From positions 62,001-126,000 of the forward strand of contig JAXMBI010000016.1 in the NCBI GenBank assembly GCA_046349955.1: a stretch of 64,000 bases of DNA, given 5' to 3'. The first letter of the stretch is position 1. Every line of letters begins with the position of its first letter. Both the position numbers and the translations under genes were made by a program. Under the pieces are notes generated by a model. That model had not been told where the DNA came from and searched no databases. It saw only the letters and a program-made list of their open reading frames with translations. This document shows positions 1 through 8,200 of this stretch, in pieces. This DNA comes from JBGAPH01 sp046349955. Lineage in GTDB: Bacteria; Planctomycetota; Planctomycetia; Pirellulales; JBGAPH01.

Positions 1-153
1 CTCGAGTTCGGCGAACGACAGCGTGTGATACTTCGCCGAGCGGCGACGCTGCGGGGCCGCGATCGCCAATTGATCGGACCGCTCTCGCGCCATCCGCGCG
101 AGCCGCGCGGTCACGTTCACCAGCTTCGGTTGCGTCGACACCTCCGCCGCCAT
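1..153 (-). CDS. AMP-dependent acyl-CoA ligase / OleC-like protein (N-terminus only)
   Basis: Only the first 51 codons are inside the window; the gene runs off the left edge. It starts with ATG at 153. The text (LVNVTARLARMARERSDQLA, then YHTLSFAELE) matches the N-terminal opening of AMP-binding ligases, where a stretch of the type LVNIAARLxxxAxxxPDxxA is followed by YTxxELD. It is closest in style to the fatty-acid-CoA-ligase/OleC branch, which makes beta-lactones in olefin biosynthesis. The catalytic part is not visible, so the substrate is unknown. The start lies two bases after the stop of the ATP-grasp gene, so it is probably co-transcribed with the genes to its right. Confidence 0.55.
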   Translation of the reverse strand, partial: MAAEVSTQPKLVNVTARLARMARERSDQLAIAAPQRRRSAKYHTLSFAELE

Positions 154-155
154 GC

Positions 156-1043
156 TCACACCCTACCTCGCTCGCGCGCGGCTTGCTCGGCGGCAAAATC
201 GAGCACCAGCCGGGCAATGTCGAGCTCGAGCGTCCGTGCGAGTGCCCGCCAGCCTGGCACGGCGTTGACTTCGATGGCATAGAGCTGGCCGTCGCGCCCC
301 GGCAGCAGATCGACGCCGGCCAACGGAGCCCCGACCGCGTCGGCCGCGCGCCGGGCTAACGCTGCGAGTTCGCTCGTCACCTCGAGCGGCGCGGTCTCCG
401 CGCCGCGGCTCACGTTGGTGCGCCAGTCGGCGCGGTTGATCCGCCGCATGCCAAACGTGCGCTCGCCGAGCACCAAGATCCGCAGATCGCACCCTTCATG
501 GGCGATGAACTCCTGCAAGTAGATCACGGCCTGAAGCTGTTCGAGCATGCGGAAAGCGCGCAGAGCCAGCTCGGGATCGGTGAGTCTCGTGATGCCGCGC
601 CCCTCGGCCCCGAAGAGCGGCTTGACGACGACGTCGCGCCCGAGACCCTCGAAGGCCGCCAGCGCCTCGTCGGCCCGCTGACAAACGAGCGTTCGCGGCA
701 CGCGCAACCCCGCTGCCTCGAGCCGCGCGAGCGCCAGGTATTTGTCGACCGCCGCCTCGAGCGCCCGCGGCGGGTTGATCACCGGCACACCGGCGGCCTC
801 GAGCCGCCCGAGCACGTCCATGCGAAACACCACCTGCTCAAGCGAACCCGGCGGCATGGTGCGGACGAGCACGGCGTCGAAGGTCTTCAGATCCAGTCCG
901 CCCGAGGTCGCCCTTAGGCCGCGGCCGAGCGACGAAGCCAACTCGGCAAAGCCCCTCGGCACAACATCGTGCCGCGCGCCGGCGGCCCGCGCGAGATCGC
1001 GAAAGTACCAACCATCTGGGTTGCCGAGGACTGCGAACCGCAC
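156..1043 (-). CDS. RimK-like ATP-grasp ligase of the H4MPT C1 cluster
   Basis: A 295-residue protein with an ATP-grasp fold: a pre-ATP-grasp N-terminus (MRFAVLGNPDGWYFRDLARA), an ATP-binding stretch (VVVKPLFGAEGRGI, about residues 136-150), an adenine-side segment (VIYLQEFIAHEGCDLRILVL) and a C-terminal metal site (AIEVNAVPGW, about 255-265). RimK-family enzymes add glutamate or similar groups through acyl phosphates. Its position directly downstream of mch mirrors other bacteria with tetrahydromethanopterin-linked C1 genes, where a RimK-like ligase accompanies mch and may glutamylate the cofactor; that role is inferred. It starts with GTG at 1043, 15 bases after the mch stop. Confidence 0.75.
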   Translation of the reverse strand: MRFAVLGNPDGWYFRDLARAAGARHDVVPRGFAELASSLGRGLRATSGGLDLKTFDAVLVRTMPPGSLEQVVFRMDVLGRLEAAGVPVINPPRALEAAVDKYLALARLEAAGLRVPRTLVCQRADEALAAFEGLGRDVVVKPLFGAEGRGITRLTDPELALRAFRMLEQLQAVIYLQEFIAHEGCDLRILVLGERTFGMRRINRADWRTNVSRGAETAPLEVTSELAALARRAADAVGAPLAGVDLLPGRDGQLYAIEVNAVPGWRALARTLELDIARLVLDFAAEQAARERGRV

Positions 1044-1058
1044 GCCTGACGCTCCCGC

Positions 1059-2006
1059 CTACCCCAGCCCAAAGCTCGCCTGCACCAATTCCGGCGCAAG
1101 CTTTCCATACCGCCGCGTCGTGCCGGAGTCGACGTTGCAGAGCGTCACCGCGGCCGGGCTGAACAGCAGCTTGTCGATCTTGTAGAAGTCGTGCCCGTAG
1201 TGCGCGAAGAGCTCGGCAAAGAGGCGGCCATGGTCCGCCGACGACGAGCTGGGAATCTTAGGCCCCAGCGACTCCCACGTTTCGTCGCTTCCGCGCACCC
1301 AGAGCAGGACCTCGGCCCCGTAGAGGATCGCGTCATTGGTGCGGCCAATTGCGGCCAAATCGTCCTTGGCCACCGGCGGCAGCGGCGCCCGGCCCCAGCC
1401 GCTCACCACCTGGTCGAGCGGGCCGCCGAGCTCGTGCAGCTTGTGCAGGCAGGTCTCCACGCTGCGGGCGACCACCTGCAACGTGCCGGCAAGGCTGGCC
1501 GTGGGGGCGACCAGCAGCGTCAACTCAGCCGCAGGCACGCCGCACTCGTGGGCCATCTGCTCACAGAGCTCGTTGGGAGGCAGCTTGCGTGTTTCGAGCA
1601 CGCCGACCGCGTGGGCCGGCGACTCTCGGTAGCCGAGCGCCTCGAACACCGGCTCGCGGCCGCGGGCAGCCCGCATCGGCCCCGAGCCCATGGCGAAGAA
1701 CTTGCCGTGGCTGAGCGGCCAGCCGGCGTACTGCGCGGCCAGGCAGGCAAGCGCGGGATGGTCGGTGTAAACGCTGATCCAGGGCCCGTGCCAAACATCG
1801 GCCGGACCGCTCTCGAGCCGCACTCGGCCGAGCCCAGCCAGGCAAATCTCGGCAAGCTCGACTCCGGCTTCGAGGCCGCCGACGAGCGAGACCCCGCAGT
1901 CGACCAGGTTGGTTCCACCGGGGAGCCGCGAGGCGGCGATGCGCAGCTCCTCGGCGCGCTGCACGAGGCGGCCAACCAGCCGCTGGGCCCGTTCGTTGAG
2001 CTGCAT
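1059..2006 (-). CDS. mch: Methenyltetrahydromethanopterin cyclohydrolase
   Basis: This cytosolic enzyme interconverts methenyl- and formyl-H4MPT in C1 oxidation or formaldehyde detoxification. The 315-residue product carries family landmarks: an N-terminal helix (QRLVGRLVQRAEELRI), VDCGVSLVGGLEAG, the conserved GKFFAMGSGPMRA near residue 125, and a C-terminal LCNVDSGTTRRYGKL. The frame stays open upstream to an ATG at 2048, but the ATG at 2006 (MQLNERAQ) lines up with the start of archaeal and methylotroph Mch; a GTG five codons earlier is also possible. Planctomycetes are one of the few bacterial groups with this pathway. Other pathway genes (fae, fhcABCD, mtdB-like) are not in the window. 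Confidence 0.9.
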   Translation of the reverse strand: MQLNERAQRLVGRLVQRAEELRIAASRLPGGTNLVDCGVSLVGGLEAGVELAEICLAGLGRVRLESGPADVWHGPWISVYTDHPALACLAAQYAGWPLSHGKFFAMGSGPMRAARGREPVFEALGYRESPAHAVGVLETRKLPPNELCEQMAHECGVPAAELTLLVAPTASLAGTLQVVARSVETCLHKLHELGGPLDQVVSGWGRAPLPPVAKDDLAAIGRTNDAILYGAEVLLWVRGSDETWESLGPKIPSSSSADHGRLFAELFAHYGHDFYKIDKLLFSPAAVTLCNVDSGTTRRYGKLAPELVQASFGLG

Positions 2007-2069
2007 GCCGTTCAATTCCACGCTCCAGGGCCGAGGCCAGAACGCCACCCACGCGCTAGGGAGCGAGGG

Positions 2070-2744
2070 CTATGTGGTGAGCGGCGGCGGGCTGGCAAGA
2101 AAGCTTCGATGGTAGCCGGCCGCGGCCTCGCTGTCGCCTGCTGTAGGCAGCATGATCGCCCGCAGACGTGCCCGCAGGATGACCCCCTTCTCAAGATCCT
2201 CGGGAAAGAACAAGCGATGACGCAGCCGCACCCAGGCGCCGTCGACCTCTTGACCGCTCGTCGCAAAGGCCGTGGGATGGAGCAACTCCAGATAGCTTTC
2301 GTCGCTTCCCGCGAGACGCAGCAGCGAACAATCGCGGAGCTCGGGCGGCAGCGGGACCGCGGCGGCGGGAGCGTCGCTCTGGACTTCGAGCGTCGGGCGG
2401 CTTTCGAGCAGACTGGTTTGCACGGAGACGACGAGCTCGATGGCGAGCCGCGCGCCAGCGGCGTCCGCTTCGTCGAGCGCCCGCCAGTAGAGCGTGGTGC
2501 GAATAGGGCGCTCGGCGTTTTGCTCGTAAGTGGCAACCAAATCGCGGCCGCGCACGTAGGAGTCGTACGTCGCGATGACTGGTTCGACACACGGAACGGC
2601 CACGCCCAGGAATCGGCACGCTTCAGAAAGCCCGGCGATGCGCATTCCCAGCCAAGGCCGACTCAGATCGAGTGAGGCCTGGCGGCCTGCGGGGGTGTCG
2701 AGCGTTGCGTGCGTTCTCTGCAAACGCCAAACAACGGGATCCAT
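2070..2744 (-). CDS. Hypothetical protein next to mch
   Basis: A 224-residue soluble protein that I do not recognise. ATG at 2744 (MDPVVWRLQRTHATLD) is chosen over an in-frame start at 2927, because the longer version would read through a terminator-like hairpin at 2790-2829. No signal peptide or membrane segment is visible; it is rich in alternating hydrophobic/acidic stretches that suggest beta-sheet. It lies 63 bases upstream of mch on the same strand and is probably the first gene of the C1/OleC group. Function unknown. Confidence 0.7.
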   Translation of the reverse strand: MDPVVWRLQRTHATLDTPAGRQASLDLSRPWLGMRIAGLSEACRFLGVAVPCVEPVIATYDSYVRGRDLVATYEQNAERPIRTTLYWRALDEADAAGARLAIELVVSVQTSLLESRPTLEVQSDAPAAAVPLPPELRDCSLLRLAGSDESYLELLHPTAFATSGQEVDGAWVRLRHRLFFPEDLEKGVILRARLRAIMLPTAGDSEAAAGYHRSFLASPPPLTT

Positions 2745-2789
2745 GGGGCCTCCGAACGCGGTTGGTTTCGTTGCGATGCTGAAACCAAT

Positions 2790-2829
2790 AAAAAAACCCC
2801 GCCGAGCGCGGTCAAGCGACACGGCGGGG
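2790..2829 (-). terminator. Intrinsic terminator / attenuator-like hairpin in a 5' leader
   Basis: Read on the minus strand, an 8-bp perfect stem CCCCGCCG/CGGCGGGG (2822-2829 with 2797-2804) and a 17-base loop are followed at once by seven T residues (2796-2790). It sits 46 bases upstream of the start of the gene at 2070-2744, inside the divergent space before the gene at 3168, so no upstream minus-strand gene needs it. It may act as an attenuator in the leader, or stop a short upstream RNA. Confidence 0.55.
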
Positions 2830-2987
2830 CCGGAACAGAGAAGAGGCCGAATAGACTGAAGCGTTCCGCGGGATGATCGAAGAATGATGTCGGAACTTCG
2901 GCGGACAAGGACCTTGGCTTTCGTCAAGGCATCTTCACGCCGCTGAATCTGATCTTAACAATTCAATTCGGGTTGTCCATACCCTGG

Positions 2988-3001
2988 GCAAAAATTTTTG
3001 C
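2988..3001. promoter_or_regulatory. 14-bp perfect palindrome in divergent promoter region
   Basis: GCAAAAATTTTTGC is a perfect AT-rich palindrome in an otherwise GC-rich divergent intergenic region (2745-3167). It is suitably placed as a regulator binding site for the genes on either side, but no regulator is known. The rest of the 423-base gap contains the leader hairpin at 2790-2829 and no coding sequence that I can support. Confidence 0.3.
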
Positions 3002-3167
3002 AGCTTCTTCAGAAACCAAAACCGTTAGGCTACAAACGATTTACGGCGACACGCACCCCCCACCCGTTCCTCCGGCGATTGTCGTGGCAACGAGTTTATG
3101 TTAGGCGCTTTGCAACGACGAACGAGCCGTCCCCCACCTCTCCCGTCGCAATACCTTCGCAACTCTC

Positions 3168-3953
3168 ATGAAGCTTGGCACATACGCGATTCTCGCCGAA
3201 CGAGCCGCCCGCGCGGGGGGAGAGGTTCTGCTCGCCTGGGAGGGACGGTTTCGCACGCGGGAAAAGGCCCCCCGCGATCTGGTGACCGACGCCGACCTTG
3301 CCTCTCAGGAGGCAATCCGGGCGCTCGTTGCCCGCGAATTCCCCGACCATGCCTTTTTGGGAGAGGAGGCGGCGGTCGCCGATCTGCCTGAACAGGCGGC
3401 CTGGTGCTGGATTGTCGACCCCTTGGACGGCACGGCGAACTACGTTCACGGGCTGCCGTACTACTGCGTTTCCGTCGCGCTCGCCCACCACGGCCAGGTC
3501 GTCTGCGGCTGCGTGTTTCAGCCGCGCACGGGTGAGTGCTTCGTCGCCGAAGCCGGCGGCGGCGCCTACCTGGATGGCGACCGGCTGCGCGTAAGCCGCG
3601 TGAACGACCTTTCGCAGGCCATGCTGGCGGCCAGCTTTTCGCCCAAGGTCGAGCGGACGTCGCCCGCGGTGACGCAATTCGTCGAGGCTTTGCTGGCGGC
3701 GCAATCGCTGCGCCGCATGGGAGCCGCGGCGCTCAATCTGGCGTATCTGGCGGCCGGCCGCTTCGACGCCTATTGGGCCGCCGACACCAAGGTGTGGGAT
3801 GTGGCCGCCGGACTGTTGCTCGTGCAGGAAGCGGGCGGCGTCGTGACCGGCTTGACCGGGGCGCCGGTGAGCCTGGCGCAGCCGGCCTTCGCCGCGGCGG
3901 CGACGTCGGAATTGCATGCGGAGCTGATGGCGTTGATCGGTGGCGACGTGTAG
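3168..3953 (+). CDS. Inositol monophosphatase family protein
   Basis: A 261-residue Mg-dependent phosphatase of the IMPase/SuhB/CysQ superfamily. The metal-site motifs are in order: FLGEE (about residue 64-68), WIVDPLDGTANYVHGLP (about 81-97), and WDVAAGLLLVQEAGG (about 212-226). Family members remove phosphate from inositol-1-phosphate, PAP, histidinol phosphate or fructose-1,6-bisphosphate; the substrate cannot be told here. The stop codon TAG at 3951-3953 is also the first three bases of a palindromic REP-like repeat, so the repeat abuts the gene exactly. Confidence 0.88.
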   Translation: MKLGTYAILAERAARAGGEVLLAWEGRFRTREKAPRDLVTDADLASQEAIRALVAREFPDHAFLGEEAAVADLPEQAAWCWIVDPLDGTANYVHGLPYYCVSVALAHHGQVVCGCVFQPRTGECFVAEAGGGAYLDGDRLRVSRVNDLSQAMLAASFSPKVERTSPAVTQFVEALLAAQSLRRMGAAALNLAYLAAGRFDAYWAADTKVWDVAAGLLLVQEAGGVVTGLTGAPVSLAQPAFAAAATSELHAELMALIGGDV

Positions 3954-4053
3954 GGTGCGTCAAGCGCAGCGCGGACGCACCAGCGCTGACAGGTCCTACA
4001 CGGCTGACTGACCATGCACGTTGGTGCGTGTGCGCTTCGCTGGACACACCCTA
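3951..4053. repeat. REP-like paired inverted repeat, copy 1
   Basis: Two 32-base arms face each other: 3951-3982 (TAGGGTGCGTCAAGCGCAGC...) and 4022-4053, matching at 27 of 32 positions after reverse complementing, with a 39-base middle. The same organisation recurs at 4697-4800. The pair brackets a degenerate REP-associated tyrosine transposase, the arrangement expected for REP/BIME elements mobilised by such a transposase. Confidence 0.8.
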
Positions 4054-4082
4054 CACGACGCCGACAACGTGAGCTGCTGCGC

Positions 4083-4647
4083 TCATTCACCGGCAGAATC
4101 CTTCAGATCGTCGAACGACATCACACCGGCATCGAGACGTCCCCAGTCAGGCGGATACGCGCCGCGGCCGACGTATCGATGAAGCGAAGACCACGCCCAG
4201 TCAAACCGGCTTTCGCACAAGTCCGTGCTTCACGGGGTTGTTAGTGGATGTAGTCGATGTGGCGTTCCAAATCGGCCTCGTCGTCGCAGAGGTGTTCCCA
4301 GAAACGGCGCTGCCAAACCCCGCGCTCCTTGCGAAGAGCGCGGGAATTGCCGAATGCCGCTTCGCGACCTCCCTGCGCCAAGTAGCCGCGAGTGAACTCT
4401 TCCTTGATTCGCCGCCAACGCAAGGAATAGTCCGAAGACTCGCGCGGAAGCGACCACACTGCATGCAAATGGTCGGGCAACAGGACGACCGCGATTTGCT
4501 CGAAGGGATGGGTTTCACGTTCTTCTCGAACGCCGAACGCAGGCATTCCCGGCCGAGGGCAGTCGTCAGAATAGGGCGCCGCCTCCAAGCAACAACCGTG
4601 AAGAAGTACGTTGCGCCCGGCACAAAATATCGGCGATAGTCCGACAT
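4083..4647 (-). pseudogene. Degenerate REP-associated tyrosine transposase (RAYT, Y1/HUH)
   Basis: Joining three reading frames restores a typical RAYT of about 188 residues. The start (MSDYRRYFVPGATYFFTVV) is in one frame from 4647; the middle (VVLLPDHLHAVWSLP with the HUH-type HxH, then GVWQRRFWEHLCDDEADL and HIDYIH) is in a second; NPVKHGLVRKPV returns to the first; and DWAWSSLHRYVGRGAYPPDW to the stop at 4083 is in a third. The expected HYNPVKHG junction is broken by one extra base near 4243, and another extra base lies near 4200. Three frameshifts make it inactive. It sits between two paired REP-like repeats. Confidence 0.8.
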
Positions 4648-4696
4648 GGCGCCGCCCGGCAGAAGGTTCGGTCCCGCTCTTTGGCAAACCGCGCAG

Positions 4697-4800
4697 TAGG
4701 GTGCGCCAAGCGCAGCGCGGACGCACCAGCGCTGACAGCTCCAACACGGCTGACTTTCGCCTGCACGGTGGTGCGTCCGCGCTTCGCTTGACGCACCCTA
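4697..4800. repeat. REP-like paired inverted repeat, copy 2
   Basis: Arms at 4697-4728 and 4769-4800 match at 30 of 32 positions when reverse complemented, around a 40-base middle. The outer sequence is nearly identical to copy 1 at 3951-4053 (TAGGGTGCG..AAGCGCAGCG). It ends four bases before the stop codon of the TIM-barrel gene at 4805, so both copies abut neighbouring stop codons. Confidence 0.8.
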
Positions 4801-4804
4801 ACGG

Positions 4805-5737
4805 CTACCCGTACTTCTTCGCCAGCAAGTCGATGGCCTTCTTACACTTCTCGGTGGCGGCCCAGGCGTTGGGCCAGAAGCAGAGATCGATCGTCCACCA
4901 GTCGTCGGGGCTGCCGGCGGCCGCCAGAGCCGGCATGAACTCGTCGAACTTCAAGTTCCCTTCGCCGAACGGCGGGTGGGTGCTCGTTTGATGCTCGTTG
5001 AGCGAGCCGTCGGAGTCGATCAGATGGACGCGACCGATGCGTCCCTTGAGCCGCTCCGCCAACTCGCGAATGCCGCCGGGCAGGATCTCCTTCTTGCCAG
5101 GCTGGCGGGCGCCTTGCTGAGCCACGTTGTCGGCATGGCAGGTGTCGAACATCACCATGAAGTTCGGGTGGTTCACCGCGTCGAGCACGCGGAAGATGTC
5201 GCTCGGCTTGTTGAAGGCGAAGCCTGGCTCGAACTCCCACACAACGCGCACGCCCTTGTCGGCCGCTTCCTGAGCGCAGCGCCTCCAGGTCTTGCTCAGC
5301 GTGGCGAGCGCCGTGTCGTAGTCGACCTGCTTGGCCACCTTCTCGGGACGTGTTTCGCCGGCCACATCACCCAAGGTCCAGGGGTCTTCGGTGGTGTCGA
5401 CGCGGATCACGTCGATGCCTAGGTCGTTCGCGAACTGCAGGTTCTTGCGGAAGGTGGCCAGGTAGGAGCTGTCGTCCGGCGCGGTGATGAGCTTCTCGGC
5501 CCACAGGTCGGCCGCCAGGCCGCTGCAGCCGAGCCCAGCCTTCTCCCAACTCTCACGCACCGCCGTCCGCTCCTCCTTGGTCTTGAGCAGATCGGGATTC
5601 GGATGATCGCCGAAGCCGCCCAGCTCGAGTCCATCGAAGCCGAGCTTCGCCAGTCCGGTGACGATCTCGGGGAACGGAATCGGCCGGTCCTGGTTGAAGA
5701 GAAATGCCCAGGTGCCGATGGAGATGCGTTTCGACAT
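4805..5737 (-). CDS. Sugar phosphate isomerase/epimerase (xylose isomerase-like TIM barrel)
   Basis: A 310-residue AP-endonuclease-2/xylose-isomerase-like TIM barrel. Landmarks are FDGLELGGFGDHPNPDLL near residue 32, DVIRVDTTEDPW near 110, RVVWEFEPGFAFN near 165, FMVMFDTCHADN near 193 and GRVHLIDSDGS near 237; the E, D, H pattern fits the metal site of the family. It probably isomerises or epimerises a sugar or inositol derivative in the cytosol. ATG at 5737 (MSKRISIGTWAF) is chosen; the upstream in-frame extension has no family character. Planctomycetes carry many paralogues, so the substrate is open. Confidence 0.82.
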   Translation of the reverse strand: MSKRISIGTWAFLFNQDRPIPFPEIVTGLAKLGFDGLELGGFGDHPNPDLLKTKEERTAVRESWEKAGLGCSGLAADLWAEKLITAPDDSSYLATFRKNLQFANDLGIDVIRVDTTEDPWTLGDVAGETRPEKVAKQVDYDTALATLSKTWRRCAQEAADKGVRVVWEFEPGFAFNKPSDIFRVLDAVNHPNFMVMFDTCHADNVAQQGARQPGKKEILPGGIRELAERLKGRIGRVHLIDSDGSLNEHQTSTHPPFGEGNLKFDEFMPALAAAGSPDDWWTIDLCFWPNAWAATEKCKKAIDLLAKKYG

Positions 5738-5790
5738 GGAGGGGTTGGTCCTTGAAGTGGGGAGGAGGCCAGGTTCAACGGGCGATGCGG

Positions 5791-6519
5791 TCACTCGCGA
5801 CCGGCGTGGCGAACGAACGCCTGAACTAAGGATGTCTCGTCGACCGCATTGCGCTGTGAAAGAAATCGCGTCAGATCAGCTGATGTGATCGCAGGAAACA
5901 CGGCGCTCGACTCCACCTCGATATACTCATCCCGTGGTCCGAGCCTGTAAATGTGCATCCGGCCTTCATCGTGTCGCCAGATTTCTGGCACACCCAGCGC
6001 TGCAAACACAGGCAATCGCGCGATGCAATTGCTCGTAAGATCGACCTCGATCACCAGGTCGGGCGGAGGATCGGTCACCGGATCGTAGCCATCGTTGCCG
6101 CGCACGGCCAACTCGTTCTGAACGAAATAGCATTCGTCGGGCTGCACGCCCTGCGCGTAACCTGGAGCACGAAGCGTCGTCGAGCTGATGCTCTTGATCG
6201 GAATCGACTGGGAATTGACGTGGCCCTCGACCATTCGTCCGATCAACCTCTTGATCCACTCATGCTCCTGCCGAGGCGACATCATTTCGAGATCCCAACC
6301 GTCATACGTGTGCCTGAGCGAGTGGTCTCCGAGCGCTTCGAGGATCTCGCGGTACTGGTCCGGACCAATCCCGTGCAACACGCGACGAATCTCGAGGGTG
6401 CGATCGCTGTAGCTATGACGCGCACGCACATTGCCGATCGCATCGAGAAGCTTGGCGTACATTCCCGGCGGCACGTCGTACAGGACGACGTACTCGTCTT
6501 GGTCGGCGGTTCGCGACAT
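5791..6519 (-). CDS. Uma2 family (DUF820) restriction-endonuclease-like protein
   Basis: A 242-residue protein with the Uma2 fold, a PD-(D/E)xK nuclease relative that is abundant in planctomycetes and cyanobacteria. Family features are MMSPRQEHEWIKRLIGRMVE (about residues 78-97), PPDLVIEVDLTSN (about 168-180, carrying the D and E of the core) and a LGVPEIWRHD tail (about 193-202). The biological role of Uma2 proteins is unsettled. ATG at 6519 (MSRTADQDEYVVLYD) is the start; it lies 47 bases from the stop of the upstream cupin gene. The N-terminal 75 residues (repeated GIGPDQYREILEAL-type text) are less typical. Confidence 0.8.
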   Translation of the reverse strand: MSRTADQDEYVVLYDVPPGMYAKLLDAIGNVRARHSYSDRTLEIRRVLHGIGPDQYREILEALGDHSLRHTYDGWDLEMMSPRQEHEWIKRLIGRMVEGHVNSQSIPIKSISSTTLRAPGYAQGVQPDECYFVQNELAVRGNDGYDPVTDPPPDLVIEVDLTSNCIARLPVFAALGVPEIWRHDEGRMHIYRLGPRDEYIEVESSAVFPAITSADLTRFLSQRNAVDETSLVQAFVRHAGRE

Positions 6520-6566
6520 GGTCGCCCGTCCTCCAGTTCGACGACGTTGTTTGCCCCACTTCCATT

Positions 6567-7814
6567 CTACCGCAGGTAGTCCCCCACATTCGGCAGCTTC
6601 GCATGCACGTCGGGGCCAAAATATCGCAGTCCCACCAGCGGTTCGCTGCCCGTGTTTTCGATTTCCACGCCTGCCGCGGCGGCGGCGGCCGTGATGAACA
6701 CCTCGTCCTCCGTCTCCTGGCCAAAGCGAATCATCGCCGGCGTTTGCAGGTTCAGCCGGCCGATGCGGCCGCGGCCTTGCACCGTGATCCAGCCGCTGGC
6801 GCCCGGGTCCTTGATGGTGCACTTCGTGCCGGGGGCCACGGTGAGCTCCTTGGCGCTAAAGAGCTGCGCGCCGTCGACCAGGCCATACACGATCCACAGG
6901 TCGGTGTAGCCCTGGCCGCTGTTCGACTTGTCGACGATCGGCTCCAGGTAGTTGTGCTCCTTGAAGTGCGTGTCGACGTTCTTGTCCCAGTCGAGCTGCT
7001 CGATGATGAAGTCGAGGTCCTGGTGCTTGTCCTTCGGCACGTCCTTCACCAAGAGCGACCAGGGCACCTCGCGCCCTTCCACGAGCGACTGGAACATGCC
7101 GAACACGTCGGAGCCCCACTGCGGCTCATAGGTGCAGAGCGAACCCGGAGCGTGCAACACGCCCGGCGGAATGAGCCAGCCCGTGCCGCGCTTCAGCCGA
7201 TACGCGCGCGAGAGGTCGAGAATGCCGTTGTCCCCCTTGCTCCAATCCTCCAGGCACTTGCGGAGCTGCTTCTTGGTGGTGCCGGGCTCCAGGCCCATGA
7301 AGGTGTAGGCGAAGTTGTTGTCGACGTTGTTGTATTGCGGCGGAAAATAGTAGCTTTCCGGCTTGCCTTCCTGCCCCGTGAGCTTGGCGTGCGCGAAGCC
7401 CTGGTGCATGTGGTGGGGGATCGGGCCCATGTTGTCGAAGAACTTCGAGTACACCGGCCAGCGGCTGTACTTCTCGAACATCGGCTTGCCGATCAGGCGA
7501 GCGCCCCCCTCGGCCACGGCGTCACGCAGCGTGAACCGCTGCTTCTCGAAGGTCACGTAGCTGAGACCTTCGTCGGGCACGCGCCCCTCGTTGGCCGCCT
7601 CGGTCGTGCTGGCGAACCACCGCTCGTCGATGCCGCCGCGGTGCGCGCCGTAGGCATACCAATCTTCCGGGTGCAGCTTGATCCGCTTGCCGGGGTGCAA
7701 GAAGCTCCGCGGCACCCAGGCCGGCGCCAGCCGCAACAGTCCGCCCCCCGCGTCGAGGGCCCGGTCGAGCAAGGGGCCGAGGTTGCCAGACGAGGGGCGG
7801 GAAGCGGTGGACAT
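6567..7814 (-). CDS. Cupin-fold protein, phosphomannose-isomerase-like
   Basis: A 415-residue protein with cupin features. GPIPHHMHQGFAHAKLTGQEGKPESYYF (about residues 129-156) resembles the metal-binding first cupin motif, followed by LIPPGVLHAPGSLCTYEPQW (about 215-234) and a second barrel with APGTKCTIKDPGASGWITVQGRGRIG near 330-355. The HxH...E and later H pattern suggests a metal centre. It is plausibly an isomerase or dioxygenase acting on sugar-like compounds, but no specific reaction can be assigned. There is no signal peptide. ATG at 7814 is the only good start. Confidence 0.65.
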   Translation of the reverse strand: MSTASRPSSGNLGPLLDRALDAGGGLLRLAPAWVPRSFLHPGKRIKLHPEDWYAYGAHRGGIDERWFASTTEAANEGRVPDEGLSYVTFEKQRFTLRDAVAEGGARLIGKPMFEKYSRWPVYSKFFDNMGPIPHHMHQGFAHAKLTGQEGKPESYYFPPQYNNVDNNFAYTFMGLEPGTTKKQLRKCLEDWSKGDNGILDLSRAYRLKRGTGWLIPPGVLHAPGSLCTYEPQWGSDVFGMFQSLVEGREVPWSLLVKDVPKDKHQDLDFIIEQLDWDKNVDTHFKEHNYLEPIVDKSNSGQGYTDLWIVYGLVDGAQLFSAKELTVAPGTKCTIKDPGASGWITVQGRGRIGRLNLQTPAMIRFGQETEDEVFITAAAAAAGVEIENTGSEPLVGLRYFGPDVHAKLPNVGDYLR

Positions 7815-7871
7815 GATCTTCTGATGCTCCGAAGGGAGAAGGTGGGCGTTGGCTCGAGCGGCGCGGGCGAC

Positions 7872-7985
7872 TCAGCCGAAGCCGCCGCCGCGACGACGGG
7901 GCTGACGGCCAGGGGTTTTCGCGCTTGGAGCGCCGAAACGCTTGTTGTATTCGCGTCGCGGCTCAGCCGCAAGCGCGCGAATCAC
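7872..7985 (-). CDS. Possible 37-residue basic small protein
   Basis: A short GTG-initiated frame ending in a strongly basic glycine/arginine tail (RRRGGGFG) with a coherent EYNKRFGAPSAKTPGR segment. The final 28 codons look codon-biased like a gene, whereas the upstream part does not. It may be a small RNA-binding or ribosome-associated protein, or chance. The rest of the gap 7815-8200 shows nothing else that I can support. Confidence 0.2.
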   Translation of the reverse strand: MIRALAAEPRREYNKRFGAPSAKTPGRQPRRRGGGFG

Positions 7986-8200
7986 GCAGATCCAGCACGG
8001 CCCCGGCGCCCCGCGTCGGCGTGTTTCGCCGATTCTGCGGTGCGGACCGGTCGCGCGGGCAGGACGGCCCCGTGGCGCAACGGCATAAGCTAGCCTCTCC
8101 CTAGCGGAGCGATCGTTGCCGGCAACCGGGTTCCCACGGCCGGTCGCCCCTCTCCGCAACTCTCCCGACGCACCCCCAAGGGCAGCCGCGACGAGCCGTC

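Noticed and set aside
1191..2675. A 494-codon plus-strand frame opposite mch and its neighbour
   Set aside because: It spans two convincing minus-strand genes and has low-complexity, arginine-rich text typical of antisense frames in high-GC DNA.
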